Origin: G963674955 sp963674955
GTDB taxonomy: Bacteria; Desulfobacterota; Desulfovibrionia; Desulfovibrionales; Desulfovibrionaceae
Reading direction: 5' to 3'
Assembly (NCBI GenBank): GCA_963674955.2
Contig: CAXXKR010000004.1
Coordinates: 1,736,001 to 1,800,000 of the forward strand
Length of the DNA: 64,000 bases
How positions within the stretch are numbered: the stretch's first letter is position 1; the number at the start of each line of letters is the position of its first letter. A model generated the notes under the pieces. It was given only the letters and a program-made list of their open reading frames with translations. It was not told the origin of the DNA and ran no database searches. Made by a program: the position numbers and the translations under genes. Below, piece after piece: positions 46,171-55,729 of the stretch.

Positions 46171-47977
46171 CCTTTTCCGGGCTGAGCCTTCTCTCCAGCC
46201 GGGCCGCATAGCGGCTCATGGCGTAGCACATGATGAAATAGATCACGGCAATGGTGGTGTACATCTCGAAAATCAAAATCTGCTTCCGGTTGATGATGAT
46301 CTGGGTGACCATGGTCATCTCGTTGGCCCCGATGATGTAGGCCAGGGACGTGTCCTTGAGAATGGCGATAAACTGGCCCACAATGGCCGGAATCATCTGT
46401 TTCAGGGCCTGGGGCAGGACGATCTTGCGCATGGTCTGCCAGTATGAAAGGCCGGTGGAATAGGCGGCCTCGAACTGGCCCGGCGGGATGTTCTGGATGC
46501 CGCCGCGCACGATTTCCGCTATATAGGCCGCGTTGAACACGGTCATGGCGATGGTTGCGCTGGTGAAGGCGTCCAGAAACTTGCCGGTCAACACGCCGAT
46601 GAAGAAATAACTCCAGAAAATGACCATGATCAGCGGGTTGCCGCGGATGATCTCGATGTAGGCCGTGCAGGGAACGCTGAAAACCCTGTTTTTTGAGGAG
46701 CGGCCAAGGCCTATGAGCAGGCCGATGGGAAAACTGACGGAGATGGAGACCACGGCCATGATGATGGTCAGTGAAACGCCGCCAAGGCCCCATAAAAGCT
46801 GGTTATGTTCTCCGTGTGGAAAGCGGAAGGTGAAAAGCAGGCGCAGATTGTCGGCTATTCCCTGCCAGTCGAAGCCCCACACGCCCTTGCCGACCATGAA
46901 CAGCAGGTAGAGGATCAGGGCCACGAACAGGCCTTTGACGGCCAGCACGAAAAAACTCCAGCCCAGGCCGCGAATCCGCACCCAGACGGCCATTGCCCGG
47001 CCATAGGACAAGGTCTGTCTTCTGGCCCTGCGGCGGCGGTTGAACCTGCGAAGCGTCCTGGAAAAAAAATTAAAAATACGGGCAAATGGCCAGAGAAAAA
47101 GGTCAAGGAGTCCGTCCAGACTGCCCCTCTTGCCTATTCCGGACGAGGCCAAAAGCTTCCGGTTCACGGCGTTCATGACCGAGGAAGTGGCCAGGGAGGT
47201 AAGAAGATAAAGGGTGGACGCGCCGCAGGCCGCTTCAAACCCCTTGAAGGTCAGGGACTCCACCTGCTGGGACTGCCAGGCCAGTTCGGCCACGCCCACG
47301 ACCATGGCCAGGGATGAGTTCTTCATGTTGTTCAGGAACTCGCTGCCCAGCGGCGGAATGATATTCCTGAAAGCGATGGGCATGATGACCTTGCGCAAGA
47401 CCTGCAGATAGCTGAGCCCGGAGGAATAGGCGGCCTCCAGCAGTCCTTTTGGTATGGACTGCAACCCGGCCCTGATGACCTCGGCCATGTAGGAGCCGGA
47501 ATAGATGGCCAGTCCGAAGGTTGCGCACCAGAACTCGAAATTCATGCTCAGGCCGAAAATTTTGGTGTCGATGTCGAAGAAAATCCAGTCCCTGACGGAG
47601 TCGGGCAGAACCTGGGGAAAGGCGTAGTACCAGAAAATCAGCTGCACCAAAAGCGGTGTGTTGCGGAAAAACTCAACGTACCAGGATGAAAAAAGATACA
47701 GGGGCTTGAACTTGGAAAGCCTGCCCAACCCGAAAAAAATGGCCAGGGCCAAAGCAATGGCGGCGCTGATCAGGGAGATGACCAGGGTCATGAACAGACC
47801 CTTAAGCAACCCCAGACCGAAGTGCTGGCCATAGGTCTCGTTGAACTCGAACAGCACGCCCCACTGGAAATCGTACGGAGACTCAAATCCAAAAGTCCAA
47901 AACAAGGCCGCAATAGCCAGGAGGCCGGTTAGTACGAGATACTGGACCCAGGTTTTCTCAAGCCAGATTCTGATCAT
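46154..47977 (-). CDS. Fused polar amino-acid ABC permease (GltJ-GltK-like)
   Basis: This 607-residue protein holds two HisM/GltJ-type permeases in one chain. The first domain (about 1-270) has the EAA loop GLLEAAYSSGLSYLQVLRKVIMPIAFRNIIPPLG. A basic linker follows (about 290-325, FNRRRRARRQ). The second domain (about 335-607) has GQFEAAYSTGLSYWQTMRKIVLPQALKQMIPA. Each half has its own membrane set, so one polypeptide can form the whole channel. It is the last gene of the ATPase, binding protein, permease operon. The likely substrates are glutamate, glutamine or aspartate. Confidence 0.92.
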   Translation of the reverse strand: MIRIWLEKTWVQYLVLTGLLAIAALFWTFGFESPYDFQWGVLFEFNETYGQHFGLGLLKGLFMTLVISLISAAIALALAIFFGLGRLSKFKPLYLFSSWYVEFFRNTPLLVQLIFWYYAFPQVLPDSVRDWIFFDIDTKIFGLSMNFEFWCATFGLAIYSGSYMAEVIRAGLQSIPKGLLEAAYSSGLSYLQVLRKVIMPIAFRNIIPPLGSEFLNNMKNSSLAMVVGVAELAWQSQQVESLTFKGFEAACGASTLYLLTSLATSSVMNAVNRKLLASSGIGKRGSLDGLLDLFLWPFARIFNFFSRTLRRFNRRRRARRQTLSYGRAMAVWVRIRGLGWSFFVLAVKGLFVALILYLLFMVGKGVWGFDWQGIADNLRLLFTFRFPHGEHNQLLWGLGGVSLTIIMAVVSISVSFPIGLLIGLGRSSKNRVFSVPCTAYIEIIRGNPLIMVIFWSYFFIGVLTGKFLDAFTSATIAMTVFNAAYIAEIVRGGIQNIPPGQFEAAYSTGLSYWQTMRKIVLPQALKQMIPAIVGQFIAILKDTSLAYIIGANEMTMVTQIIINRKQILIFEMYTTIAVIYFIMCYAMSRYAARLERRLSPEKVRLEM

Positions 47978-47986
47978 TTTTCATCC

Positions 47987-48021
47987 AAAAAAACGGGTCC
48001 GGGCGGAAACCGCCCAGACCC
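47987..48021 (-). terminator. Terminator-like hairpin between binding protein and permease
   Basis: On the minus strand GGGTCTGGGCGG pairs with CCGCCCGGACCC around a TTT loop (plus 47995-48021) and is followed by seven T. It ends only ten bases before the permease start, so it probably reduces rather than blocks permease expression. Confidence 0.7.
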
Positions 48022-48039
48022 TTTTGCATTCAATTCAGC

Positions 48040-48867
48040 TTAGGGCCACATTTCGATCTGCTTGGTCAGCGGGAAGGCCCACTTGGATTCGGGACCATAC
48101 CACTTGTCGTAGATCTTCTTGTAGGTTCCGTCGGTCCACATGTCCTGAATGGCGAAGTTCACGGCGTCGCGCCAAGCGGAATCGTTCTCGGGCAGACCGA
48201 TGCCGTAAGGCTCGTCGGAAAAGAAATCGCCGATGAGCTCGTACTGTCCCGGTTCCTCGGCAGCGTAGCCGATGAGCAGGGTGGAGTCGGTGGACCAGGC
48301 GGCCACGCGGCCCATCTTCAGGGCCTGGAAGCACTCGGCCTCGTTCTGGTAGGAGATGACGTTTGTGTCGGCCTCGGGATCACCGAGTTCCTTGAGCAGG
48401 GCGCGGACGTTGATCTCGGAAGTGGTGCCCTGCATGGAGGCTATTTTCTTGCCCACCAGATCCTTCCATTCCTTGGCGGCTCCTTTCTTGACCAGGAATT
48501 TTTGGCCGTCGAAGAAGTAGGTGATGGAAAAATCGATGGATTTGTCGCGCTCGCGCTTGTGGGTCATGTTGGCCAGGGACATGTCGATCTGGCCGGTCTG
48601 CACGCCGGTGATGCGGGTCTTGTTGTTGACCTGGACCTTCTCGATCTTGGCGCCCATGCGCTTGCAGATCTCGGTGGCCATATCAACGTCAAAGCCGATC
48701 CAGTTGCCGTCGCCGTCAACAAAGCCGGCGGGCTTGGCGTTGGCCATGAGTCCCACGCGGACGACCTTGTCCTTCATCACCTTGTCGTAAGTGGGTCCGG
48801 CAAAGACCATGGAGGCTGCGACGAGAACCAGGGCCGTCGCCAGCGCCATCAGTTTCAAACTCTTCAT
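48040..48867 (-). CDS. Polar amino-acid ABC transporter substrate-binding protein
   Basis: A 275-residue periplasmic protein of the SBP_bac_3 family. The signal peptide is cleaved after VFA23. VVRVGLMANAKPAGFVDGDGNWIGFDVDMATEICKRMGAK and QIDMSLANMTHKRERDKSIDFSITYF are the family's ligand-pocket regions, with Arg in THKRERDKSIDF poised for an alpha-carboxylate. AAGGAG precedes the start. It lies between the ATPase and permease genes, and its high-dose expression is favoured by the hairpin downstream. Confidence 0.93.
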   Translation of the reverse strand: MKSLKLMALATALVLVAASMVFAGPTYDKVMKDKVVRVGLMANAKPAGFVDGDGNWIGFDVDMATEICKRMGAKIEKVQVNNKTRITGVQTGQIDMSLANMTHKRERDKSIDFSITYFFDGQKFLVKKGAAKEWKDLVGKKIASMQGTTSEINVRALLKELGDPEADTNVISYQNEAECFQALKMGRVAAWSTDSTLLIGYAAEEPGQYELIGDFFSDEPYGIGLPENDSAWRDAVNFAIQDMWTDGTYKKIYDKWYGPESKWAFPLTKQIEMWP

Positions 48868-48937
48868 CTTCCACTCCTTGAATTGAAGTTTACCCGTAAT
48901 AACAATCCGGCGGACCCCTCGGCCCGACGGGTCGATG

Positions 48938-49666
48938 CTAATGAGAAAGTATCTTGCTCAGAAAGTCCTTGGTCCGGTCGCTCTTGGGATTGTTGAAGAA
49001 TTCCTCAGGCGTGTTTTCCTCGACCAACTGCCCCTCATCCATGAAAATGACCCTGTCCGCCACCTCGCGGGCAAAGCCCATCTCGTGGGTCACGCAGATC
49101 ATGGTCATGCCTTCGCGGGCCAGGGTCTTCATGACATCCAGGACCTCGTTGATCATCTCCGGGTCCAGGGCCGACGTGGGTTCGTCGAAAAGCATGATTT
49201 TGGGCTTCATGGCCAAGCCGCGGGCTATGGCCACGCGCTGTTGCTGGCCGCCGGAGAGTTGGCTGGGATAGGCGTTGGCCTTGTCCGGAATGTCCACCTT
49301 GTGCAAAAGCTCCATGGCCAGATCCACGGCCTCGGCGCGCCTGATGTCACGGACCATTGTCGGGGCCAGCAGGATGTTCTCCAGCACAGTCATGTGTGGG
49401 TAGAGGTTAAATTGCTGGAACACGAAACCAACTTCCGCCCTGAGCATGGTCAGATTGGTTCTGGGGTCGTTCAGGTCGGCCCCGTCAACGATGATGGTCC
49501 CCTTCTGGATGGGCTCCAGTCGGTTGACGCACCGAATGAGCGTGCTCTTGCCCGAACCGCTGGGACCGCAGACGACCACCACTTCGCCCTGCTTTATTTC
49601 AAGGTTGATGTTCTCCAGCACATGGAGATCGCCAAACCACTTGTGAACATGGTCAAACTTTATCAA
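48938..49666 (-). CDS. Polar amino-acid ABC transporter ATP-binding protein (GlnQ type)
   Basis: A 242-residue ATPase with Walker A GPSGSGKST, Q-loop VFQQFNLYPHMTV, signature LSGGQQQRVAIARGLA, Walker B IMLFDEPTSALDPEM and switch VTHEM. No regulatory C-terminal domain, as expected for this class. The start is TTG 49666 with GGGGAGAGGG upstream. It is the first gene of the amino-acid uptake operon. Confidence 0.95.
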   Translation of the reverse strand: MIKFDHVHKWFGDLHVLENINLEIKQGEVVVVCGPSGSGKSTLIRCVNRLEPIQKGTIIVDGADLNDPRTNLTMLRAEVGFVFQQFNLYPHMTVLENILLAPTMVRDIRRAEAVDLAMELLHKVDIPDKANAYPSQLSGGQQQRVAIARGLAMKPKIMLFDEPTSALDPEMINEVLDVMKTLAREGMTMICVTHEMGFAREVADRVIFMDEGQLVEENTPEEFFNNPKSDRTKDFLSKILSH

Positions 49667-49765
49667 AACACCCTCTCCCCATTATGAAAAACGACAACCC
49701 GAAAGACTTAAGCCTAATAGCAGAATCAACACGAGGCGGCAAGAAAACACGCAGCCTTCCGATAT

Positions 49766-51223
49766 CTACGCCACGTCCCAGACAGCGCCTTGCGGGGTGT
49801 CCTTGACCTCAACGCCAAGGGCCGCCAATTCGTCGCGCAACCGATCCGACTCCGCGAAATCCTTGTCCTTGCGGGCCTGGATTCTGGCTTCAAGCATCTT
49901 CTCCACCTCGGCCACGTCCAGCCCCCTGCGCCTGGCCCTGCCCGCTCGCAGTTCGTCAAGAAGCTCTTCCGGTCGGCGCTGAAAAACGCCAAGCACCCCG
50001 CCCCAGACCCTTAGGTCTTCCAGGATTCTGGTCCATAGATCGCGGGCGCCTTCGCTCTTCTTCAGGGCCTTGTCCTCGGCCACGCGCCCGGCGAGGCGCA
50101 CGGAACCGAACAGATGTCCCAGGGCCCCGGCGGTGTTCATGTCGTCTTCCATGGCCGCGTCCCAGGCCTTTTCATATTCGTCCAGTTCCTTGACCAGTTC
50201 TTCAGGGAAAGGACTTTTGGACCATTTGGAGCGATCCAGCCATTGGTTCATTTGATCCATGGCGGAGTAGATGCGCTTCAACCCCTTTTCAGCCTCGTCC
50301 ATTGCGTCGAAGGAAAAATCAAGGGGGCTGCGGTAGTGCATGGTCAAAAGAAAATAACGCAGGGTCTCCGGCGGGTACTGGCCGAGAATATCCCGGATGG
50401 TGAAGAAGTTGCCGAGAGACTTGGACATCTTCTCCGAATTGATCTGCACGAACCCGTTGTGCACCCAAAACCGGGCGAACTCCTTGCCCGTGGCCGCCTC
50501 GGACTGGGCGATCTCATTCTCATGGTGCGGAAAGGCCAAATCCTGCCCGCCGCCGTGGATATCCAAAGGCAGAGGCGCGTATTTCTCGCTCATGGCGGAG
50601 CATTCCAAATGCCAGCCTGGACGGCCCTGTCCCCATGGGCTTTCCCATGACGGCTCTCCGGGCTTGGCCGCCTTCCAAAGGGCGAAATCAAGGGGGTCCT
50701 CCTTTTGCGTGCCGGGATCAACCCGCGCGCCGGATTGCAGTTCCTCGATATTGCGCCCGGAAAGCTTGCCGTAGTCCGCAAAGGAACGGACCCTGAAATA
50801 TACGTCGCCCATGAGCGTCGCGTAGGCGTGGCCCTTCTCGATAAGCTCCCGTGTGAGCCTGACCATCTCGTCGATGTGCTCGGTGCACTTGGGCTCGATG
50901 TCCGCCCTAAGCACGGAAAGCCTGTCCATGTCGGCATAGAACTCGCCGATGAAATGCTCGGCCAGTTCCTTGGGTTCCCGGCCCACTTCGGCGGCCCTGT
51001 TGATGATCTTGTCGTCCACGTCGGTGAAGTTGCGAATGAACAGCACATCATAACCCTTGTGCCGCAGATAGCGCACCAGCACGTCAAAGACCACGGCGGA
51101 CCGGGCATGCCCTATGTGGCAAAGGTCGTAGGCGGTTATTCCGCAAACATACATGCTGACCTTGTTGCCGTTCAGGGGCTGGAATTCCTCTTTGCCGCGC
51201 GATAGGGTGTTGTAGAGACGCAT
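49766..51223 (-). CDS. cysS: Cysteinyl-tRNA synthetase
   Basis: A 485-residue class I synthetase that charges tRNA-Cys. The HIGH motif (residues 36-39), zinc ligand Cys27 with later LECSAMS and PHHENEIAQSEA, and KMSKS (about 264) are present. The C-terminal anticodon-binding helical domain ends with EVKDTPQGAVWDVA. It lies downstream of ispDF and an unknown gene, 34 bases after the latter, so they form one operon. Confidence 0.97.
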   Translation of the reverse strand: MRLYNTLSRGKEEFQPLNGNKVSMYVCGITAYDLCHIGHARSAVVFDVLVRYLRHKGYDVLFIRNFTDVDDKIINRAAEVGREPKELAEHFIGEFYADMDRLSVLRADIEPKCTEHIDEMVRLTRELIEKGHAYATLMGDVYFRVRSFADYGKLSGRNIEELQSGARVDPGTQKEDPLDFALWKAAKPGEPSWESPWGQGRPGWHLECSAMSEKYAPLPLDIHGGGQDLAFPHHENEIAQSEAATGKEFARFWVHNGFVQINSEKMSKSLGNFFTIRDILGQYPPETLRYFLLTMHYRSPLDFSFDAMDEAEKGLKRIYSAMDQMNQWLDRSKWSKSPFPEELVKELDEYEKAWDAAMEDDMNTAGALGHLFGSVRLAGRVAEDKALKKSEGARDLWTRILEDLRVWGGVLGVFQRRPEELLDELRAGRARRRGLDVAEVEKMLEARIQARKDKDFAESDRLRDELAALGVEVKDTPQGAVWDVA

Positions 51224-51257
51224 TAAAAGACTCCAATCTTAACTAATTGATTTTATT

Positions 51258-52148
51258 TTAATTCGATTGTTCAGGATTGCTTTCAACTTCAATGTTGAGC
51301 AGGCTGATTATGTCCAGGAGATTGCGGCCCATGAAAAAATAGAGCCAGGGAACGGGTTCGTCCGGGCTGGAGGTTATCTTTACGCCCTCCCGGTCCTTGA
51401 GAAAACCCTTCAGACCGAGAAATGCTTCCGCCGCGATGCGGTTCTTTTCCTTCTCGGCCCACTGGACGTTGGTTTCGATGCGGGCCAACAGACGCCTGAC
51501 GGCCTCGGCCTCGGACATCCCGGCCTCGTCCGCCAGATTCCGGATCATCCGGTCGGCAAGGGCCGCGTCGTCGTAATAAAGCTTGATGTCGACGATCTGA
51601 AGCCCGATCTGCCGCTCCGGGCTGAGTTCTTCGAGGTTCACGTTGCCCACGCTGAAATCAGCGGTCAGCCTGCCCGCGTTCTTCACGGCCAGTTCCAGGT
51701 GTTCGACACGCAGCCGCTTGAGGGCCTGATCATAGGTGTATTTCAAATCAAGATCGCAAAACAGCGTCTGGTATCCGAGGCTTTGGATATATTCATAGTC
51801 CGAGCCGAAATTTCCCTCGTCAACGGCTATCTCCACTCCTCGAACGGATGCTGAAAGATAGTGGGGAGGCTCATGCTTGAGGTCTATGTCCTCCAAAAAA
51901 ACGGACTTGGCCCGCACGGTCCGTCCGTCCCGGAAATCAACGATGACATCGGTGATTTCCGCTCCCTGGCGAATCAAATCCGCGTTGACCCCGCCAAAGA
52001 CTATGCTTACGGAGTCGTCCACCTCGGCCGCGGCCTTGAGCAGTTCCCGCTCGGCCAGATCGTCGAAATACAGCTTGGCCCCGACATAGGCCCCGGCCAG
52101 AAGAACAGCGGCGGCAAGCAGCCCGTAACTCAGCTTCCTGATGCTCAT
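51258..52148 (-). CDS. Membrane-anchored or exported protein of unknown function
   Basis: A 296-residue protein with one N-terminal hydrophobic segment (about 6-26) that anchors or exports it. The rest is soluble and mostly beta-like (residues 40-190: SVSIVFGGVNADLIRQGAEITDVIVDFRDGRTVRAKSVFLEDIDLKH), then helical (ADRMIRNLADEAGMSEAEAVRRLLARIETNV). The beta part recalls AsmA/DUF945-like periplasmic proteins, but I cannot assign it. It lies four bases after ispDF and 34 before cysS, in a housekeeping operon. Confidence 0.65.
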   Translation of the reverse strand: MSIRKLSYGLLAAAVLLAGAYVGAKLYFDDLAERELLKAAAEVDDSVSIVFGGVNADLIRQGAEITDVIVDFRDGRTVRAKSVFLEDIDLKHEPPHYLSASVRGVEIAVDEGNFGSDYEYIQSLGYQTLFCDLDLKYTYDQALKRLRVEHLELAVKNAGRLTADFSVGNVNLEELSPERQIGLQIVDIKLYYDDAALADRMIRNLADEAGMSEAEAVRRLLARIETNVQWAEKEKNRIAAEAFLGLKGFLKDREGVKITSSPDEPVPWLYFFMGRNLLDIISLLNIEVESNPEQSN

Positions 52149-52152
52149 GCCC

Positions 52153-53358
52153 TCATCCCTTTTTCAGGGCCGTCACCGTGGCAACGGCCTTGATGCCTTT
52201 TTTTTCACCCGTGAATCCCAGCCCTTCCTCGGTGGTGGCCTTGAAGTTCACGCAACTTGCGTCCAGCCCAATGAGCGCGGCTATGTTCCTGACTATCTGA
52301 TCCCGCCAGGGATTGAGCTTCGGTATCTGGGCGATGGCGGTCATGTCCACGTGCACGATGCGCAGGCCTGATTGCCGGGCCAGTTCCAGGGCCTCCTTGA
52401 GAAAGACCGAACTGCTCATGCCGTCGTACTTCTCGTCCGTGTCCGGAAAATGTTTGCCTATGTCGCCCTTGCCCAGGCAGCCCAGCAGGGCGTCGGTCAG
52501 GGCGTGCAAAAGCACGTCCCCATCGGAATGGGCCACAACCTCCGGGGCCGAAGGTATGGGCACGCCGCCAAGGACGAAGGGACGCCCCGAACCGTACCTG
52601 TGCACGTCGTAGCCCCAGCCCACGCAAGGCACCAAATCTGGCTCCCGCTGCTGCAGATGCCCAAGGTCTTCGGGAGTGGTTATCTTCAAATTCGTCTCCT
52701 CTCCGGGCACGGTCGCGACCTGGCCGATCCTCTCGACCATGGACGCGTCGTCCGTGACGTCCCAGGACTCCAACTCCGCAAGTTCATGGGCGCGAATCAA
52801 CGTCGGCAGGTTGAAACCCTGCGGGGTCTGGACCGCTCGCAGTTCGCCGCGCGCCAAGGTCTCCACCACGATTTCACCGGAAACGCGCTTTACCGTGTCC
52901 TTGACCGGAACCACGGGGATCACGCCCTGGGCTCCGTTTTCAAGGACCTTGATGACGGACTGGACCACCGATGCCGAGACAAAGGGCCGCGCCGAGTCAT
53001 GCACCAGTACCGTGTCGCAGCCGTCGGGCAGGGCCTCCAACCCGTTGCGGACCGAGTCCTGCCGCCGTCTGCCGCCTGCCGCGCAAGCCCAGGTAAGCCC
53101 CAACTCCTCCTGCCTGAACAACAATTCAAGCTCGGATTTCTTTTCCTCAAGATCGTCCGGAGGAAAAACAAACACAAAGCCCTTGATACCGGCTATCCGG
53201 GAAAAAGTCCTAGCCGAGTGCCAGAAAAGCGGCCTGCCCTGGTATTCCAGATACTGCTTTCTGACGCCGGCGGCCGCTTCGGCCAAGCGGGTTCCGCTTC
53301 CGGCGGCCAGGATCACGGCCCATGTGCTTTTCAGGTTTCGTTTCATGGCGGGATTCAC
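52153..53358 (-). CDS. ispDF: Bifunctional IspD-IspF (MEP isoprenoid pathway)
   Basis: This 401-residue fusion would make CDP-methylerythritol (IspD) and then the cyclic diphosphate (IspF). The IspD part (about 1-235) has ILAAGSGTRL, QDSVRNGL, VHDSARPFVS and DDASMVE. The IspF part (about 245-401) has GWGYDVHRYG (metal Asp and His), HSDGDVLLHALTDALLG and the closing TTEEGLGFTGEKKGIKA. GTG 53358 is preferred because AAGGGTGG lies upstream; ATG 53346 is the alternative. A tight hairpin with a GAAA loop ends one base before the GTG and takes in this ribosome-binding site. Confidence 0.95.
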   Translation of the reverse strand: MNPAMKRNLKSTWAVILAAGSGTRLAEAAAGVRKQYLEYQGRPLFWHSARTFSRIAGIKGFVFVFPPDDLEEKKSELELLFRQEELGLTWACAAGGRRRQDSVRNGLEALPDGCDTVLVHDSARPFVSASVVQSVIKVLENGAQGVIPVVPVKDTVKRVSGEIVVETLARGELRAVQTPQGFNLPTLIRAHELAELESWDVTDDASMVERIGQVATVPGEETNLKITTPEDLGHLQQREPDLVPCVGWGYDVHRYGSGRPFVLGGVPIPSAPEVVAHSDGDVLLHALTDALLGCLGKGDIGKHFPDTDEKYDGMSSSVFLKEALELARQSGLRIVHVDMTAIAQIPKLNPWRDQIVRNIAALIGLDASCVNFKATTEEGLGFTGEKKGIKAVATVTALKKG

Positions 53359-53359
53359 G

Positions 53360-53381
53360 GAACCACCCTTTCGGGCGGTTC
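53360..53381 (-). promoter_or_regulatory. GNRA-loop hairpin over the ispDF ribosome-binding site
   Basis: On the minus strand GAACCGCCC-GAAA-GGGTGGTTC forms a 9-bp stem with one G-T or mismatch position and a GAAA tetraloop. Its 3' arm holds the GGGTGG that would serve as ispDF ribosome-binding site, and the GTG start follows after one base. Confidence 0.5.
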
Positions 53382-53403
53382 GGGTTTTGACGCAATAATA
53401 AAT

Positions 53404-53754
<351 letters not shown>

Positions 53755-53802
53755 ATTAAAATCATATCAAAAACACGAAAAGGAAAAAAGAAATTCCAGC
53801 TC

Positions 53803-54543
53803 CTATTTGGCCTTTTCAGCTTCCTCGCCGGAAACATGATCCTCCCAGAAAATCAGGCGCTGGCAATTGGGACAGGCCATGATCTGCTTGCCCTTTTGCA
53901 ACTCGTTGTAGTCCTGTGGGGGTATCATGATATTGCAACCGGTGCATATGCCCTCGGCCACGGCCACTATGACGGGATTTTCCATGCGTGAACGAATGAA
54001 CTCGTAACGACCAAGGATGGGTGCGGGAACAACCTTGCAGGCCGCCTTGCGCTTGCGGTTCAGGGTTGCAAGCCTTTTCTCGGCCTTGGCCAGACGCTCG
54101 TCCAGTGTGGCCTTCTTGGCGTCGCGCTCTTCCTGCACTGTTCCTGATTCGCCGCTCTGTTCCTCAAGGGCCTCGTTCTGACGGCCAAGCTCTTCCACAA
54201 TGGCCATCTTCTCTTCTTCCCGCATACGGTTCAGCTTTTCCAGGTTATCCATCTCGCGCATCATGGCGTGATATTCCTTGGTGTTGCCGACCAGCATGAG
54301 CTTGTTCTTGCTCTTCTTGATCCTGCTGCCGTCATCTTCAATCTCGGTCTCCAGCTTGGACAGCTGGGATTGAAGAATCTCTATCTTCTCTTCGACCTGG
54401 GTCTTCTTTTCCACGAGTCCGCTCAAAACACCCTCAAGCTCGGACAATTCCTTGGGAGCGGCCTCGATTTCCTGTTCCAGAAGAATGATCTCGTCGTCCA
54501 CGGTCTGCAAAACAACGAGCTGTTCAATCTGCTTTTGATACAT
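53803..54543 (-). CDS. C4-type zinc-ribbon coiled-coil protein (DUF164/CT398 type)
   Basis: A 246-residue protein. Residues 1-165 form a long antiparallel coiled coil rich in Glu, Lys and Leu. The C-terminus carries a zinc ribbon with Cys pairs in GICTGCN and MACPNCQRLIFW. The family often sits beside Nif3-like genes, as it does here (64 bases after). In Chlamydia the homologue CT398 binds sigma-54 and flagellar or secretion proteins; whether that holds here is unknown, although the window does have a sigma-54 flagellin promoter. Confidence 0.9.
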   Translation of the reverse strand: MYQKQIEQLVVLQTVDDEIILLEQEIEAAPKELSELEGVLSGLVEKKTQVEEKIEILQSQLSKLETEIEDDGSRIKKSKNKLMLVGNTKEYHAMMREMDNLEKLNRMREEEKMAIVEELGRQNEALEEQSGESGTVQEERDAKKATLDERLAKAEKRLATLNRKRKAACKVVPAPILGRYEFIRSRMENPVIVAVAEGICTGCNIMIPPQDYNELQKGKQIMACPNCQRLIFWEDHVSGEEAEKAK

Positions 54544-54607
54544 ATCCCCTTACCTCTTTGATTTATTTAAAAAATACAGCGGACCATTCAGTCCGCCGTC
54601 TTTTTCG

Positions 54608-55606
54608 CTAATCCCGGACAAAGAACCCGAACGGATCATCGCCCTTGAAGAATCTGACTTCCACATCGGAAAGCGCCTCTGCCAATTCCCTGGAAAAGAG
54701 CCGGATCATCTCCTCCTCCAGCGAGAAGTGACCGACATCGACAACAAATCCTTTTGCATCCAGAGCGGGATGATATTTCATGTCGCCGGTAACAAACACG
54801 TCCGCGCCCAGTTCAAATGCACTGTCCAGCATGGACGAACCGGAGCCGGGACAATAGGCCACCCTGGAGATGACCTCGGGCTGCGGCCCGGCAAGGGTCA
54901 TGACCTTGCGGCCCACAATCTTGGAGAGCCGGGCCAAAAAGTCCCCGCGCTTAACGCTGACCGGAAGATCGCCGATCTGCCCGAACCCCACGGAGCGCCT
55001 GGGCGCTTCCAGCCTTCTAATATAAAATTCCGTGTCCGACCCGACAATGGACCTGATTTCCGAAGCCAAATCCGGCCAACCCTTGTCCTCGCAGACCAGA
55101 CGAATTTCGCCGGACGCGCTCTGGGAAATGTTGTGCAGGCATTCCCGCTCGGCCCACTTGTCGGCGATGGCCCTTGAAACCGGCAGTTGCGAATGAAAGG
55201 ACACTTCAATGGGCGTGAAGGAGGCCTGGCTTTCGATCATGGAGGTATTTTCCAGTCCAAGCTCCCTGCCGAGCCAGGAGGCGGGACCGTCCGGACGGCA
55301 ATCCAGGGAGGTGTGCGCGGAGTAAAGCCAGGCGTCGTTGGCCAGGAGCAGCTTCAGGACCTCGAGATACGTTCCCTGATTGGCGGGCGATTTAGGTTCC
55401 ATGAACAGGGGGTGGTGGGTGAGCACCATCTGCGCCCCCCAGTCAAGGCACTTCCCAAGGGCGGCGGGAGTCGGGTCCAGGGTCACGGCCAGACGGAGTA
55501 TGTCCGACTCCTTTCCCGCAACCTGAACGCCGCTGTTGTCCCAGGGGCTTGCATATTCCTCTGGGGCCAATTGCCTAATTATTTTCAACAGTTCACTGCT
55601 TTTCAT
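54608..55606 (-). CDS. Nif3-like dinuclear metal-centre protein
   Basis: A 332-residue protein of the Nif3/YbgI/YqfO family. Metal ligands are His64-His65 (LTHHPLF), Asp in AHTSLDC and His/Glu in DVGHFSLEEEM. The middle holds the smaller inserted PII-like domain. Members are proposed GTP cyclohydrolase I type 2-like or metal-dependent proteins; the reaction is not settled. ATG 55606 is chosen; TTG 55615, with GGGAG ten bases upstream, is an alternative start. Confidence 0.9.
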   Translation of the reverse strand: MKSSELLKIIRQLAPEEYASPWDNSGVQVAGKESDILRLAVTLDPTPAALGKCLDWGAQMVLTHHPLFMEPKSPANQGTYLEVLKLLLANDAWLYSAHTSLDCRPDGPASWLGRELGLENTSMIESQASFTPIEVSFHSQLPVSRAIADKWAERECLHNISQSASGEIRLVCEDKGWPDLASEIRSIVGSDTEFYIRRLEAPRRSVGFGQIGDLPVSVKRGDFLARLSKIVGRKVMTLAGPQPEVISRVAYCPGSGSSMLDSAFELGADVFVTGDMKYHPALDAKGFVVDVGHFSLEEEMIRLFSRELAEALSDVEVRFFKGDDPFGFFVRD

Positions 55607-55611
55607 GGGCC

Positions 55612-55655
55612 TCAAAATAAAGATGCTCCCTTAGGGTCATTCCCCTGGGAGCATC
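55612..55655 (-). terminator. Terminator after tRNA-Met
   Basis: GATGCTCCC (55622-55630) pairs with GGGAGCATC (55647-55655), with an inner AGGG/CCCT pairing. On the minus strand it is followed by TTTTATTTT. It ends the tRNA transcript just ahead of the Nif3-like gene. Confidence 0.75.
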
Positions 55656-55729
55656 CAAATCTCTTGAAAGAATTCAGAGTCGAGCTGTATTTGTTTAGAT
55701 GTCCGTCCGTCCGCCAATTTTCTTCCTTT

